Part shown: positions 33,381 through 42,767 of the stretch, piece by piece
Numbering within the stretch: position 1 is the first letter of the stretch
Layout of the letters: every line of letters starts with the position of its first letter
Assembly: GCF_017744115.1 (NCBI RefSeq)
Contig: NZ_JAGHQW010000003.1
Span: 124,001 to 188,000, forward strand
Source: Salinisphaera sp. G21_0
Lineage (GTDB): Bacteria > Pseudomonadota > Gammaproteobacteria > Pseudomonadales > Endozoicomonadaceae
DNA: 64,000 nucleotides
Direction of reading: 5' to 3'
Translations under genes and position numbers: made by a program
Notes under the pieces: model-generated
Database searches by the model: none
Told to the model about the DNA's origin: nothing
Seen by the model: the letters and a program-made list of their open reading frames with translations, nothing else

Positions 33381-34661
33381 GTGAGTAAGAGTTCACCTGC
33401 CAACAAAACGCTGATTGATTCGGGACGGCCTGATTCGCTGCCAACCGACAACAGAGACCCGTCCCTGTTTGGTGGTGCCTGTATCATTGCCAGTGTCTGT
33501 GTCGGGGCCGGAATGCTGGGGCTGCCAATTGCCGGGGCTGGTGCCTGGACGTTCTGGTCGATTCTGACCATTATTATTACCATGCTGGTCATGACCGTCT
33601 CTGGCTGGATGTTACTGGAGGCATTCAAACACTATGACCTGAAAGTCTCCTTTAACAGCGTTACCCGGGACCTGTTGGGGAGAAAAGTTAACGTTATCAA
33701 CAATATTACCGTTTACTTCGTTGCCGGTATCCTTCTCTATGCCTACATCACGTCTTCAGGACTTGTTTTTCATAAGCTGCTGGGCCTGAACAGCAAAATC
33801 GCTGCCATTATATTTGTACTTCTTTTTTCTGCCCTGGTCTGGCACTCCACACGGGCCGTTGACCGTATCTCTGTGTTCCTGGTCACACTGATGGTATTGA
33901 GTTTTACCTATGGGGTTTCCGGCTTGGCTGCCAGTGTGGATATGGCCGTTCTTTTTGACTCACTCGGTACAGATGACCGTTATGCCCCTTACGCCATGGC
34001 CCTGCTGCCTGTGGCCCTCACTTCCTTTGGTTATCATCACTCGGTGTCGTCCATACGGGCCTATTATGGTGATGAGAGCAAGGCCGGATATGCCATTCTC
34101 GGTGGTACCTCCATCGCCCTTGCGCTCTATGTGTTTTGGCTGATCAGCATTTTTGGCAACTTGCTTCGCTCTGATTTCGGTGCTGTGATTGCACAGGGCG
34201 GGAATGTGGATGTGCTGTTAAACGCCCTGGGCTCAGCGACTGTCTCCCAAAACGTGACCAGTGCCCTCAATGTTTTCTCAATGGCGGCCATTATCTCTTC
34301 ATTTGTTGGCGTGGGCCTTGGTTTATTTGATTTTCTGGCAGACCTTTTCGGGTTTGAGGATACCAGCACAGGGCGCGCGAAAAGCTGGCTGGTGACCTTT
34401 ATCCCCCCCCTGCTGCTGTCGCTGTTGTTTCCCTTTGGCTTTGTGATTGCCATTGGCTACGCTGGCGCTGCTGCAACGGTATGGACTTGCATTATTCCGG
34501 CATTGCTGGTGCATAAATCCCGGAAAAGACTTGAGCAGGGCACAGGCTATAAAGCACCGGGAGGCTCAGTGATGATTTATTTGACCGTGGCGTTCGGGGT
34601 GTTAACCGCTGCGTTTCATTTTCTCTCCATGTTGGGGAGAGTGCCGGTGTTCAATGGCTGA
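33381..34661 (+). CDS. Aromatic amino acid (tryptophan/tyrosine) permease
   Basis: The 426-aa protein has 11-12 hydrophobic helices and starts with the HAAAP-family signature LFGGACIIASVCVGAGMLGLP (residues ~29-49), as in E. coli Mtr, TnaB and TyrP, which are proton-driven importers of tryptophan or tyrosine. It lies 17 nt after the kynureninase-like gene, with a GTG start and only a weak ribosome site, and completes a cassette of importer plus two tryptophan-type catabolic enzymes. Confidence 0.9.
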   Translation: MSKSSPANKTLIDSGRPDSLPTDNRDPSLFGGACIIASVCVGAGMLGLPIAGAGAWTFWSILTIIITMLVMTVSGWMLLEAFKHYDLKVSFNSVTRDLLGRKVNVINNITVYFVAGILLYAYITSSGLVFHKLLGLNSKIAAIIFVLLFSALVWHSTRAVDRISVFLVTLMVLSFTYGVSGLAASVDMAVLFDSLGTDDRYAPYAMALLPVALTSFGYHHSVSSIRAYYGDESKAGYAILGGTSIALALYVFWLISIFGNLLRSDFGAVIAQGGNVDVLLNALGSATVSQNVTSALNVFSMAAIISSFVGVGLGLFDFLADLFGFEDTSTGRAKSWLVTFIPPLLLSLLFPFGFVIAIGYAGAAATVWTCIIPALLVHKSRKRLEQGTGYKAPGGSVMIYLTVAFGVLTAAFHFLSMLGRVPVFNG

Positions 34662-34982
34662 CAGGAGTGGTTAAGGAATTGTCCTGAAATAATTTCCACA
34701 TTTCCAATGTTGCCCGGTAAAGAGAAAAACCTTGCCACGGAGACACGGAGGCACGGAGAAAAGAAAAAATCTTTTCCTCTGTGACTCCGTGTCTCCGTGG
34801 CAAAAAGAGGAAGTTATTTCGCAACAAATCCTTAGAAGACTGAATTTGTATAACAGTCTTGGGGACGAGGTGTCTGTGTATCTATACCAGAGCATGTCTG
34901 TACTAACCCGGTAGCATCTCTTGGTGGTAATCTACCTGCTTAAAACCTGTGTCTGACTTTTTTCTATAGGTGTTTTTCTTTC
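34662..34982. other. Gap before truA with a palindromic repeat and the duplicated leader
   Basis: The 321-bp gap holds the long palindrome at 34732-34802 (separate entry) and, from about 34862, the truA leader that is also present near 30362-30493. No gene is supported. Confidence 0.55.
34732..34802. repeat. Palindromic intergenic repeat (CACGGAGACACGGAG type)
   Basis: A perfect 18-bp inverted repeat (34733-34750 with 34785-34802) continues inward with a few mismatches to a stem of about 32 bp and a short A-rich loop. It is built of short CACGGAG-like units. A related but different palindrome lies at 39684-39784. Confidence 0.8.
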
Positions 34983-35786
34983 ATGCCCCGTTATGCTGCC
35001 AGTGTTCAATACGATGGCTCCCGTTTTTTTGGTTGGCAAATTCTTAAAACCGGTTTGCCCACTGTGCAGGCTGCTGTAGAAGCTGCACTGTCAAAAGTGG
35101 CTAACCATCCTGTTGCCGTTGTCTGTGCAGGAAGAACCGATGCCCGGGTTCATGGCTGTAACCAGATTATTCATTTTGATACGGATGCCGTTCGTACAGA
35201 GCGGGGCTGGGCTTATGGTGCTAATGCCAATTTGCCGGATGACGTGGCCGTAAACTGGGTGAAGCCGGTTTCTGATGACTTTCATGCCCGCTTTTCTGCC
35301 CTGTGGCGACGTTATCGTTACGTTATTTATAACCATCCCATTCGGCCAGCACATCTCTCCAAAGGGGTGACCTGGAACTATCGGCCGCTGGATGTAGAGC
35401 GCATGAAGGCGGCGGCAGAGTGCCTGGTGGGCGAACATGATTTTACCTCTTATCGTGCGATTCAGTGTCAGGCAAAGAACCCGGTCAGGCATGTGACCCG
35501 GCTGGATATCTCTCGGCACGGACCGCTGATTGTTATTGATGTGCAGGCCAATGCGTTTTTGCATCATATGATTCGTAATTTTGCCGGGGTGTTAATGGCG
35601 GTGGGTTGCGGCAAACGTGAGCCCGGCTGGGCAAAAGAGGTGCTGGATGCCCGGGATCGTGCCCAGGGTGGGGTAACCGCTTCGCCCTGTGGGCTTTATT
35701 TTGTCGATGCCGGATATGATAAGGTGTTTGGGTTGCCGGCCAGTGAATCGAACCCGCACTTTATTGCGCCATTAATTCCGTTGTGA
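34983..35786 (+). CDS. truA: tRNA pseudouridine(38-40) synthase TruA
   Basis: TruA (267 aa) converts uridines 38-40 of tRNA anticodon arms to pseudouridine. The catalytic aspartate is Asp53 in AGRTDARVHG. YDGSRFFGWQ near residue 10, SALWRRYRYVIYN near 105 and FLHHMIRNFAGVLMAVG near 190 are all family landmarks. The ATG at 34983 matches the conserved MPRYAASVQYDG start; the nearest purine-rich motif is AGGTG about 12 nt upstream. It heads the truA-trpF-trpB-trpA-accD-folC block. A relic of its first third lies 4.5 kb upstream. Confidence 0.97.
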   Translation: MPRYAASVQYDGSRFFGWQILKTGLPTVQAAVEAALSKVANHPVAVVCAGRTDARVHGCNQIIHFDTDAVRTERGWAYGANANLPDDVAVNWVKPVSDDFHARFSALWRRYRYVIYNHPIRPAHLSKGVTWNYRPLDVERMKAAAECLVGEHDFTSYRAIQCQAKNPVRHVTRLDISRHGPLIVIDVQANAFLHHMIRNFAGVLMAVGCGKREPGWAKEVLDARDRAQGGVTASPCGLYFVDAGYDKVFGLPASESNPHFIAPLIPL

Positions 35787-35979
35787 ATTGGCACCTTTTC
35801 CGGAATCAAGTGCAGTAATCACCGAAATGTTCTGATAAGATCAACGATCGCTCAGGGGTTGCTTATCCTTTCGCATTGATCTTCGGCAGTACAGTGTGAA
35901 AGCACCTTCAAGCCCTTACCCTGTGGTTGGCTCTGTGTTCGTTTCCAGACGCAGGGCGTGGGAAAGAGAACACCGGGAA

Positions 35980-36600
35980 ATGGAAGTATCTCCTCGTATA
36001 AAAATCTGCGGAATTACCCGTGTTGACGATGGTCTGATCGCTGCCGACAGCGGGGCGGATGCCATCGGTCTGGTGTTTTACCGGAAAAGCCGTCGTTGCG
36101 TCACGGTTGAGCAGGCCGTGGAGATTGTCCGGGCTCTGCCGCCGTTTGTCTCAGTGGTTGGGCTGTTTGTCGACGCCTCTGATGAGCTGATTCAATCGGT
36201 TCTGGACGCGGTTCCTCTTTCTCTTCTGCAATTTCATGGCAATGAACCGGAAATCCAGTGCGCCCGCTGGGGGGTACGTTATATGAAGGCATTCCGTGTT
36301 CGTCCGGATATTGCCGTGGCCGACATGGTGGCCCCCTATACCAGTGCCTGTGGCTACCTGCTGGACAGTTATAAGCCCGGGGAGGTGGGTGGTACCGGTG
36401 AGTCTTTTGACTGGGATTTGATACCCCATGAGCTGAATAAACCGATGGTGCTGGCCGGAGGTCTGAGTCCTGACAATATTGCTCAGGCAGTGAACAGGGT
36501 TCGACCCTATGGAGTTGATGTCAGCAGTGGCGTAGAGAGTCAGCCTGGCATTAAGGATCACGATAAAATCAAAGCCTTTATCAAGGCGGCAGGAAGATGA
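35980..36600 (+). CDS. trpF: Phosphoribosylanthranilate isomerase TrpF
   Basis: TrpF catalyses the Amadori rearrangement of PRA to CdRP in tryptophan synthesis. The (beta/alpha)8 signature [20 protein letters not shown] is at the N-terminus, with [20 protein letters not shown] and [14 protein letters not shown] following. Starting at the ATG at 35980 puts the family motif at residue 6 and gives 206 aa, the normal size. A GTG at 35896 would add 28 residues unlike the family. The stop overlaps trpB by ATGA. Confidence 0.95.
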   Translation: MEVSPRIKICGITRVDDGLIAADSGADAIGLVFYRKSRRCVTVEQAVEIVRALPPFVSVVGLFVDASDELIQSVLDAVPLSLLQFHGNEPEIQCARWGVRYMKAFRVRPDIAVADMVAPYTSACGYLLDSYKPGEVGGTGESFDWDLIPHELNKPMVLAGGLSPDNIAQAVNRVRPYGVDVSSGVESQPGIKDHDKIKAFIKAAGR

Positions 36601-37856
36601 TGGTCGATCAAGAAATTTCTGAGTCCCCCGTTCTTTCTTCTGAAGAACACAAGTACGATCAACCGGATTTAATGGGGCATTTTGGCCGTTACGGTGGACG
36701 TTTCGTGGCTGAAACCCTGATGGGTGCGCTGGAAGACCTTGACCGCACCTGGCGTGAGCTCTGGCAGGACAAGACCTTTCAGGAAGATTTTGATCGTGAC
36801 CTGGCTGACTTTGTTGGCCGTCCTTCACCGCTCTATTTTGCTGAGCGATGGACTCAGGCGCTGGGTGGCGCAAAGATCTACCTGAAGCGTGAAGATCTCA
36901 ATCATACCGGTGCCCACAAAATCAACCACGCGGTTGGTCAGGCGCTGCTGGCCAAACATATGGGTAAAACCCGGATTATTGCCGAAACCGGTGCCGGTCA
37001 GCACGGTGTTGCCTCGGCGACGGTGGCCGCCCGTCTTGGGTTGGAGTGTGTGGTTTATATGGGGGCCAAGGATGTAAAACGTCAGGCATTGAACGTCTAT
37101 CGCATGAAACTTTTGGGAGCTACCGTGGTGCCGGTAGAAACCGGGTCCCAGACGCTGAAAGACGCGATTAATGAAGCGCTCAGGGATTGGGTAGCACGTC
37201 CTGAAGATACCTTCTATCTGTTGGGCACAGTTTGTGGCCCTTCACCCTATCCTGAAATGGTGCGTAATCTGCAGAGTATTATTGGCCGGGAAGCCCGTCG
37301 GCAGATTCTGGAAAAAGAAGGACGCCTGCCGGATGCCCTGGTTGCCTGTGTGGGTGGTGGTTCCAATGCCATGGGGCTGTTCCACGAATTTATCCAAGAT
37401 GCAGACGTTAAGCTGTACGGTGTTGAAGCGGCAGGGCACGGTGTGGATACCGATAAGCATGCGGCCCGAATGAGTTCCGGCCGCCCGGGCGTGCTGCAGG
37501 GCGCAAGAACCTATCTGATGACCAATGAACATGGCCAGATTATTGAGAGCCACTCTGTGTCGGCCGGATTGGACTATCCGGGGGTTGGGCCAGAACATAG
37601 TTACCTGAAAGATATCGGCCGTGCGCAATACCCGGCGGCAACGGATGAAGAGGCCCTGGCGGCCTTTCGCAAGCTGACCCGCCTGGAAGGCATTATGCCA
37701 GCGCTGGAAAGTGCCCATGCCCTGGCCTGGATTGATAAACTGGCACCCACGATGGACAAAGACCAGATCATTATCTGTAACCTGTCTGGTCGTGGTGATA
37801 AGGATATTCATACGGTTGCTGCCCTTGACGGGATAGAAAGTGGCCTCGAAGTATAA
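36597..37856 (+). CDS. trpB: Tryptophan synthase beta chain
   Basis: TrpB (419 aa) condenses indole and serine with PLP. The PLP lysine is in [10 protein letters not shown] (Lys108), and [10 protein letters not shown] and the GGGSNAMG phosphate-binding loop are intact. The N-terminus is about 20 residues longer than in E. coli ([17 protein letters not shown]), a common extension in related marine gammaproteobacteria. It overlaps trpF by 4 nt and is followed 12 nt later by trpA, so F, B and A form one unit. Confidence 0.98.
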   Translation: MMVDQEISESPVLSSEEHKYDQPDLMGHFGRYGGRFVAETLMGALEDLDRTWRELWQDKTFQEDFDRDLADFVGRPSPLYFAERWTQALGGAKIYLKREDLNHTGAHKINHAVGQALLAKHMGKTRIIAETGAGQHGVASATVAARLGLECVVYMGAKDVKRQALNVYRMKLLGATVVPVETGSQTLKDAINEALRDWVARPEDTFYLLGTVCGPSPYPEMVRNLQSIIGREARRQILEKEGRLPDALVACVGGGSNAMGLFHEFIQDADVKLYGVEAAGHGVDTDKHAARMSSGRPGVLQGARTYLMTNEHGQIIESHSVSAGLDYPGVGPEHSYLKDIGRAQYPAATDEEALAAFRKLTRLEGIMPALESAHALAWIDKLAPTMDKDQIIICNLSGRGDKDIHTVAALDGIESGLEV

Positions 37857-37868
37857 GGTGGGCACAGC

Positions 37869-38696
37869 ATGAGTCGTGAAATAAACAGAATCAAAGCCCG
37901 CTTTGAAACCTTGCAGGGGCGTGAACGTAAAGCACTGATACCCTACATTCTTGCCGGTGACCCTCCGGGCAAGACCGTCGAGGTCATGCACCAGCTGGTG
38001 GACCATGGGGCGGATATGATTGAGCTGGGCTTTCCCTTCTCGGACCCGGTGGCGGATGGTCCGGTGATTGCCCAGGCCCATGAGCGGGCGGTATCACACG
38101 GTGTTACATTGCATGACGTTTTTGCAATGGTTTCTGAATTCCGGGAAAGGGATAATGACACACCGATTATCCTGATGGGCTATCTCAATCCGGTAGAGAT
38201 TATGGGCTACCAGCGGTTTGTTGAGTTGGCCAGTCAGGCGGGTGTTGACGGTGTGCTGATGGTGGATCTGCCACCGGAAGCTGCAGGTGATTTACTGGAT
38301 ATGCTGCATGACCGTGGTATTGACATGATCAACCTGATTACCCCGACCACATCCGATGAACGAATTGCCAAGATCTGCCGGGTTGCCAGTGGTTATCTCT
38401 ATTATGTATCCCTGAAAGGGGTAACCGGTGCGGCAACCTTGAATACGGCAGAAGTTGAAGAGCGGGTCAACCACATCCGGCGTTTTGCTGACGTTCCGGT
38501 GTGTGTTGGCTTTGGTATCCGTGATGGTGCCTCGGCTGCCGCCATTGGGCGAATGGCAGACGGCGTTATTGCGGGCAGTGTGCTGGTCTCTGAGCTGGCT
38601 CAGTATGGCAATGAGGGACAGGCCTCCATTGACCGCGTTGCCAGCCGAATTGCCGAAATGCGCTCAGCTATGGACGATGACAGGACGAATGAATGA
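37869..38696 (+). CDS. trpA: Tryptophan synthase alpha chain
   Basis: TrpA (275 aa) cleaves indole-3-glycerol phosphate and passes indole to TrpB. Family motifs are [30 protein letters not shown] with the catalytic Glu and Asp, [11 protein letters not shown] and [11 protein letters not shown]. An AGGTGG ribosome site lies 10 nt before the ATG. Its stop overlaps accD by ATGA. Confidence 0.98.
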   Translation: MSREINRIKARFETLQGRERKALIPYILAGDPPGKTVEVMHQLVDHGADMIELGFPFSDPVADGPVIAQAHERAVSHGVTLHDVFAMVSEFRERDNDTPIILMGYLNPVEIMGYQRFVELASQAGVDGVLMVDLPPEAAGDLLDMLHDRGIDMINLITPTTSDERIAKICRVASGYLYYVSLKGVTGAATLNTAEVEERVNHIRRFADVPVCVGFGIRDGASAAAIGRMADGVIAGSVLVSELAQYGNEGQASIDRVASRIAEMRSAMDDDRTNE

Positions 38697-39595
38697 GCAA
38701 CTGGTTAGTCGATAAACTGATTCCATCGTTATCACGCGCTACTATTGCGCAGAAAAGCAGCAGTGTGCCAGAAGGGCTTTGGCGCAAGTGTGTGAAGTGT
38801 GAGGCCTTTCTCTATCGCCCCGAGTTGGATAGAAACCTGGGTGTTTGTCCCAAATGCCAGCATCATATGCGAATCAGTGCCCGCACGCGACTGGATTACT
38901 TTCTTGACAAGGAAGGAAAGGCAGAGCTGTTTGCTGACCTTGAGCCCAATGACCGCTTGAAGTTTCGCGACACTAAAAAGTACCGTGATCGACTGGCAAC
39001 GGCGCAAAAGCAGACCGGCGAAAAAGATGCCCTGGTTGCCATGCGTGGTACCGTCGAGGAGATTCCGGTTGCTGCCGTTGCCTTCGAGTTTTCTTTTATG
39101 GGTGGCTCTATGGGGTCGGTGGTCGGGGAAAAGTTTGCCCGTGCTGCCGAGTTGTGCCTGGCAGAGAAGATGCCGCTGATCTGTTTTTCAGCCAGTGGCG
39201 GTGCCCGAATGCAGGAAGCCCTGTTTTCCCTGATGCAGATGGCGAAAACCAGTGCGGCCCTGGAAAGAATGCGCCAGGCGGGTATTCCTTATATCTCTGT
39301 GATGACTGATCCGGTGTACGGTGGTGTTTCTGCCAGTCTGGCCATGCTCGGTGATATCAATATGGCTGAGCCCGGTGCCCTGATAGGTTTTGCCGGTCCC
39401 AGGGTGATTGAACAGACCGTCCGGGAAAAGCTGCCGGAAGGCTTCCAGCGCAGTGAATTCCTGCTGGATCACGGTGCTATTGATATGATCGTTTCCCGTT
39501 CTGATTTGCGATCCACTATCGCCAGGCTTTGCCGGAAAATGCAGGGCAGGCCGGATGCTGATGTGGAACTTGCTGATACAATAGAAGTTGCCTAA
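38693..39595 (+). CDS. accD: Acetyl-CoA carboxylase carboxyltransferase subunit beta
   Basis: AccD (300 aa) with AccA transfers the carboxyl group from biotin to acetyl-CoA, the first step of fatty acid synthesis. An N-terminal zinc ribbon has Cys33, Cys36, Cys52 and Cys55 (CVKC and CPKC). The crotonase-like domain carries [13 protein letters not shown] and [17 protein letters not shown]. The gene order trpA-accD-folC is standard for the class. Confidence 0.98.
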   Translation: MSNWLVDKLIPSLSRATIAQKSSSVPEGLWRKCVKCEAFLYRPELDRNLGVCPKCQHHMRISARTRLDYFLDKEGKAELFADLEPNDRLKFRDTKKYRDRLATAQKQTGEKDALVAMRGTVEEIPVAAVAFEFSFMGGSMGSVVGEKFARAAELCLAEKMPLICFSASGGARMQEALFSLMQMAKTSAALERMRQAGIPYISVMTDPVYGGVSASLAMLGDINMAEPGALIGFAGPRVIEQTVREKLPEGFQRSEFLLDHGAIDMIVSRSDLRSTIARLCRKMQGRPDADVELADTIEVA

Positions 39596-39683
39596 GCCAA
39601 CCTAAGGCCGGGTTTTCTCTCCTGCCTTTTCTCTATATTTTGTTCCCGCGCTCTGAGGATGTTGCAAAAGTTATAAAAGCCTT

Positions 39684-39784
39684 GAACCACAAAGGCACAA
39701 AGACACAAAGTTTTTTCTGAGCTTGCCTGAGCTACGCTCAGCAAACAAAATGGCTTTCTTTGTGCCTTCGTGTCTTTGTGGTTC
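39684..39784. repeat. Palindromic intergenic repeat (CACAAAGGCACAAAG type) before folC
   Basis: Arms of 27 nt (39684-39710 and 39758-39784) are inverted copies with three mismatches, built from CACAAAG/CACGAAG units. An inner 6-bp dyad CTGAGC/GCTCAG sits in the loop region, and weaker complementarity (TTGCAAAAG with CTTTCGCAA) extends outside. It resembles the repeat at 34732-34802 in design and size. Confidence 0.8.
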
Positions 39785-39828
39785 ACATCTTTTTAAGGTC
39801 TTTCGCAACACCTTTGCTCTGCGTGGGA

Positions 39829-41130
39829 ATGCATACGTCTGGAGATGTGACGTTGTCCTCTGTTGAAAAGAAAGAAAAAAGCCTTGCACAGTGGTTAACC
39901 TGGATGGAAGAAACTCGTCCGGAGCATGAAATCGACTTTGGGCTGGACCGGATTCGGCTGGTGGGTGACCGATTGGATTTGCTCAAACCCGCGCCGTTCG
40001 TTATTACCGTGGGCGGCACCAATGGCAAAGGCTCGACGCTGGCTGTTCTTGAAGCTGTTCTGCTAGCTGCTGGTTACAAGGTAGGTCTATTTACATCACC
40101 TCATTTTCTCAAGTTTAACGAAAGAATTCGCATTAATGGCGAACAAGTCAGTGATGACTGGCTATGTGATGCTTTTGAGAAGATAAATGAAGGTCGAAAA
40201 ACGACATGGCTAACCTATTTTGAATTTGCCACCCTGGCTGCCGTGGACTGCTTTAAAAGGGCGGAGGTGAATGTGGCACTGATGGAAGTTGGCCTGGGTG
40301 GGCGACTGGATGCTACCAATGTGATTGACCCGGATGTGTCGGTAATTACCACGGTGGCGCTCGATCATCAGGAATACCTTGGTTTTAGTATTGAAGCGAT
40401 TGCCAAAGAGAAGTCAGGAATATTTCGTGCCGGTAAACCTGCAATTTTTGGGGATTGGCCAGTGCCGCAGGCAATCACTGACATGGCTGAGCGTCTTGGT
40501 AGTGCCCTGTATTGCAGGGGAGAGGCGTTTAACCTGGCAAGGTCGGGTAATACATGGCATTGGTCAGGTAGTGAAAATCAAAAGCTGGAAAATCTGCCTG
40601 TTCCCAATGTGGTGATTGATAATGCAGCGACGGCATTGCAGGCGCTGCAATTTATGCCAGAACCTATTGCCATTGAGGCTATTCGAAAAGGCTTGTCACA
40701 GGTATCGGTTACCGGACGGTTCCAGAAGCTGATGATGGAAAATGCGTCAGGTGAGTCAATCGATGTGGTGCTGGATGTTGCTCACAATCCTCAGGCTGCA
40801 GAAATGCTTGGGCAGCGTCTGGACGAGTCTCCGGCAGAAGGTAAGACACGAGCAGTGTTTGCCATGTGTAAAGATAAGGATTATATGGCGGTTGTTGACT
40901 GCGTGAGTGACAATATCGATGAGTGGTACGTTGCTCAGTTTGAGTCTCCAAGGGCGTTGTCTGAACAAGAGCTGGCGCAGAAGTTGGTTGATCGAGGGTA
41001 TTCAGTTAATCGCTATCAGAATGTTGCTGAAGCACTGCATCATGCTTTAGCAAGCTCAACTTCTGGAGACAGGGTGCTGGTTACGGGATCGTTTATGACG
41101 GTATCTGCTGCCTTGACCAGCAGCCACTGA
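39829..41130 (+). CDS. folC: Bifunctional folylpolyglutamate synthase/dihydrofolate synthase FolC
   Basis: FolC joins glutamate to dihydropteroate and polyglutamylates folates. GGTNGKGST (ATP loop), SPHFLKFNERIRINGE, TYFEFATLAAVDCF, EVGLGGRLDATNVIDPD and VLDVAHNPQAAEML are all present. The frame is open from 39760, but that stretch is part of the palindromic repeat. ATG 39829 gives 433 aa. A GGAG at 39841 followed 8 nt later by TTG 39853 is an alternative start that would also preserve the family alignment (SLAQWLTWMEE). Confidence 0.95.
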   Translation: MHTSGDVTLSSVEKKEKSLAQWLTWMEETRPEHEIDFGLDRIRLVGDRLDLLKPAPFVITVGGTNGKGSTLAVLEAVLLAAGYKVGLFTSPHFLKFNERIRINGEQVSDDWLCDAFEKINEGRKTTWLTYFEFATLAAVDCFKRAEVNVALMEVGLGGRLDATNVIDPDVSVITTVALDHQEYLGFSIEAIAKEKSGIFRAGKPAIFGDWPVPQAITDMAERLGSALYCRGEAFNLARSGNTWHWSGSENQKLENLPVPNVVIDNAATALQALQFMPEPIAIEAIRKGLSQVSVTGRFQKLMMENASGESIDVVLDVAHNPQAAEMLGQRLDESPAEGKTRAVFAMCKDKDYMAVVDCVSDNIDEWYVAQFESPRALSEQELAQKLVDRGYSVNRYQNVAEALHHALASSTSGDRVLVTGSFMTVSAALTSSH

Positions 41131-41153
41131 GTACAAGGTTTCAGTGTAATTGC

Positions 41154-41591
41154 TCAAATATCAGGCCAGAATTGTTCATTCATAATTTGTTCGTAGGTCC
41201 ATGGGCATGAGTCTGGAAAATGTTCCTTGCTGATGCCGGTTTCCTTAAAGGCAGAAATCCGTGCCGCCGGATAGGCATCGTCCATCGCATCATTAATCTT
41301 GGGCTTTAGCCCAGGGTTTTCTTTAATCAATTTCCGAATGCGAAATCGCTGCTCTTCAATAGATCCCTGCCAGCTACTGCTACGGTGTTCAGGTTGATAG
41401 ACCCACTTAAGCAGATGCATCAGCAGAATATCCAGCCGGTGACTCAATTGCCGGTATTCGCTTCTGCCCATGCTTTCAATTTCCTCAAGGATATTGTCCA
41501 AATCCAGTTCTCCCAGTCTGCCCTGACGAATAAGTTCTGCCTGCTGCTGTGTCCAACTGTAAAAATCCGCTTCGTATAATGGTTCAGTCAT
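41154..41591 (-). CDS. DUF29 family protein
   Basis: The 145-aa product (from the ATG at 41591, which has AGGGA 9 nt upstream; a longer frame to 41660 lacks this) shows the DUF29 pattern: YEADFYSWTQQQAELIRQG, then LDLDNILEEIESMGRSEYRQL and the LLKWVYQPEHRSSSWQGSI segment. DUF29 proteins are all-helical, of unknown function, and common as mobile single genes in cyanobacteria and proteobacteria. It lies opposite in strand between folC and dedD, splitting a conserved pair. Confidence 0.85.
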   Translation of the reverse strand: MTEPLYEADFYSWTQQQAELIRQGRLGELDLDNILEEIESMGRSEYRQLSHRLDILLMHLLKWVYQPEHRSSSWQGSIEEQRFRIRKLIKENPGLKPKINDAMDDAYPAARISAFKETGISKEHFPDSCPWTYEQIMNEQFWPDI

Positions 41592-41732
41592 ACTGATAAG
41601 TCCCTTCGGTATTGCGCGCTTAATTGTTGTAGGTTTAGTTGGAATTCGCTTAAGATGCAATGAGTTTCAGGAATTAACCTTTAATTGACTTCCCGCCATC
41701 TGTGCAGGGATGAACACTGTTTATCTATCGTT

Positions 41733-42272
41733 ATGGAGCGTATCTTGGGCGAGGGACTTAAGCAAAGACTAATAGGTGCTGTGGTATTGCTGGCCTTATT
41801 GATCATTCTCGCGCCCGCGCTTTTCAGGGGAGGGGAGACTCATCCGCTGGTCACCTCCAGACCTTCCCCGGAAGCCCCTAAGCTTGAATCCCCCCCAGTG
41901 CCTGCATTTGTCGACCAGCTGGATATTCCCCCGGATGTTGTTGAAGTGGTGCCTTCTTCCACTGAAACTGTGCTAGAGCCAGAAAGTGATCGTAATGAAA
42001 AAGCCACAGGTGTGGACGAATCAGGGCACCTGAAGGCCTGGTCTCTCCAGTTGGCAACCTTTGCGGATAAAAACAATGCCCGCAACCTGGAAAAACAGCT
42101 AAAGACTAAAGGGTATAGTGCTTTTCAGAAGAAAATTTCTACAGAGACAGGCAAGGTTTTTTATCGGGTCTACATAGGGCCGGAAGTAAGGCCGGATGAA
42201 CTTCAGCAGCTAAAGGTTACCATCATGAAAGAGTTAGGGCTTGAGGGTATACTGGTTCGCTATGTTCCATAA
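41733..42272 (+). CDS. dedD: SPOR-domain membrane protein (DedD-like)
   Basis: Starting at the ATG at 41733, the 179-aa protein has a short cytoplasmic tail, one membrane helix (LIGAVVLLALLIILAPALF), a Pro/Glu-rich linker and a C-terminal SPOR domain (about 105-179) with WSLQLATFADKNNARNLEKQL and YRVYIGPEVRPDEL. SPOR domains bind denuded peptidoglycan at the division septum. DedD follows folC in E. coli and Pseudomonas, so position and build both fit. The next genes there, cvpA and purF, are absent here. A TTG at 41685 would lengthen it by 16 residues. Confidence 0.85.
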   Translation: MERILGEGLKQRLIGAVVLLALLIILAPALFRGGETHPLVTSRPSPEAPKLESPPVPAFVDQLDIPPDVVEVVPSSTETVLEPESDRNEKATGVDESGHLKAWSLQLATFADKNNARNLEKQLKTKGYSAFQKKISTETGKVFYRVYIGPEVRPDELQQLKVTIMKELGLEGILVRYVP

Positions 42273-42332
42273 TAGGTCTCGGGCTTATGGTGATGCTTGA
42301 GGCTTTCTGTAGAGACAAATTCAGGAAAACTT

Positions 42333-42767
42333 ATGACAATAGATACAACGTTCTTCAGTCGCTGTATCAAGACTCTTGATATGGCCTATGAAAAAGTTGT
42401 CCAGGCTGAAGATGGCAGTATCGATTATGAGATGTACCGATCTGCCTGTGTGAAAGAGTTTGAGATCATCCTTGAACAGGCTGGCAAGTTGTTGCGTAAA
42501 TGTTTAAAGGATTATATGCATAGCCCCAAAGCGGTTGACCGAATGGTATTCAAAGAGGTCTTTCGGCAAGCTGCTCAGCATGATTTGCTGTCACTGGAAC
42601 AGGCAGAGCGCTGGTTGTCTTACCGCGATAATCGCAACAATACCGCCCATGACTATGGGAAAAAATTTGCAGAATACACCTTGAAATTATTGCCGGACTT
42701 CATGGCGGATGCACAGACCCTGGAAAAATCCATAAAACAGCATTCAGAGCAAGCGGACAATGATTGA
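42333..42767 (+). CDS. hepT: HepT-like HEPN toxin (nucleotidyltransferase substrate-binding protein)
   Basis: The ATG at 42333 follows AGGAAAAC closely and gives 144 aa. It is a helical HEPN protein of the HI0074 type with the catalytic motif RX4HXY: Arg101, His106, Tyr108 in RNNTAHDY. In the HepT/MntA toxin-antitoxin family, HepT is a ribonuclease silenced when MntA adds AMP units to the motif tyrosine. The next gene, overlapping by 8 nt, is that partner. All key residues are present, so both components look intact. Confidence 0.88.
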   Translation: MTIDTTFFSRCIKTLDMAYEKVVQAEDGSIDYEMYRSACVKEFEIILEQAGKLLRKCLKDYMHSPKAVDRMVFKEVFRQAAQHDLLSLEQAERWLSYRDNRNNTAHDYGKKFAEYTLKLLPDFMADAQTLEKSIKQHSEQADND

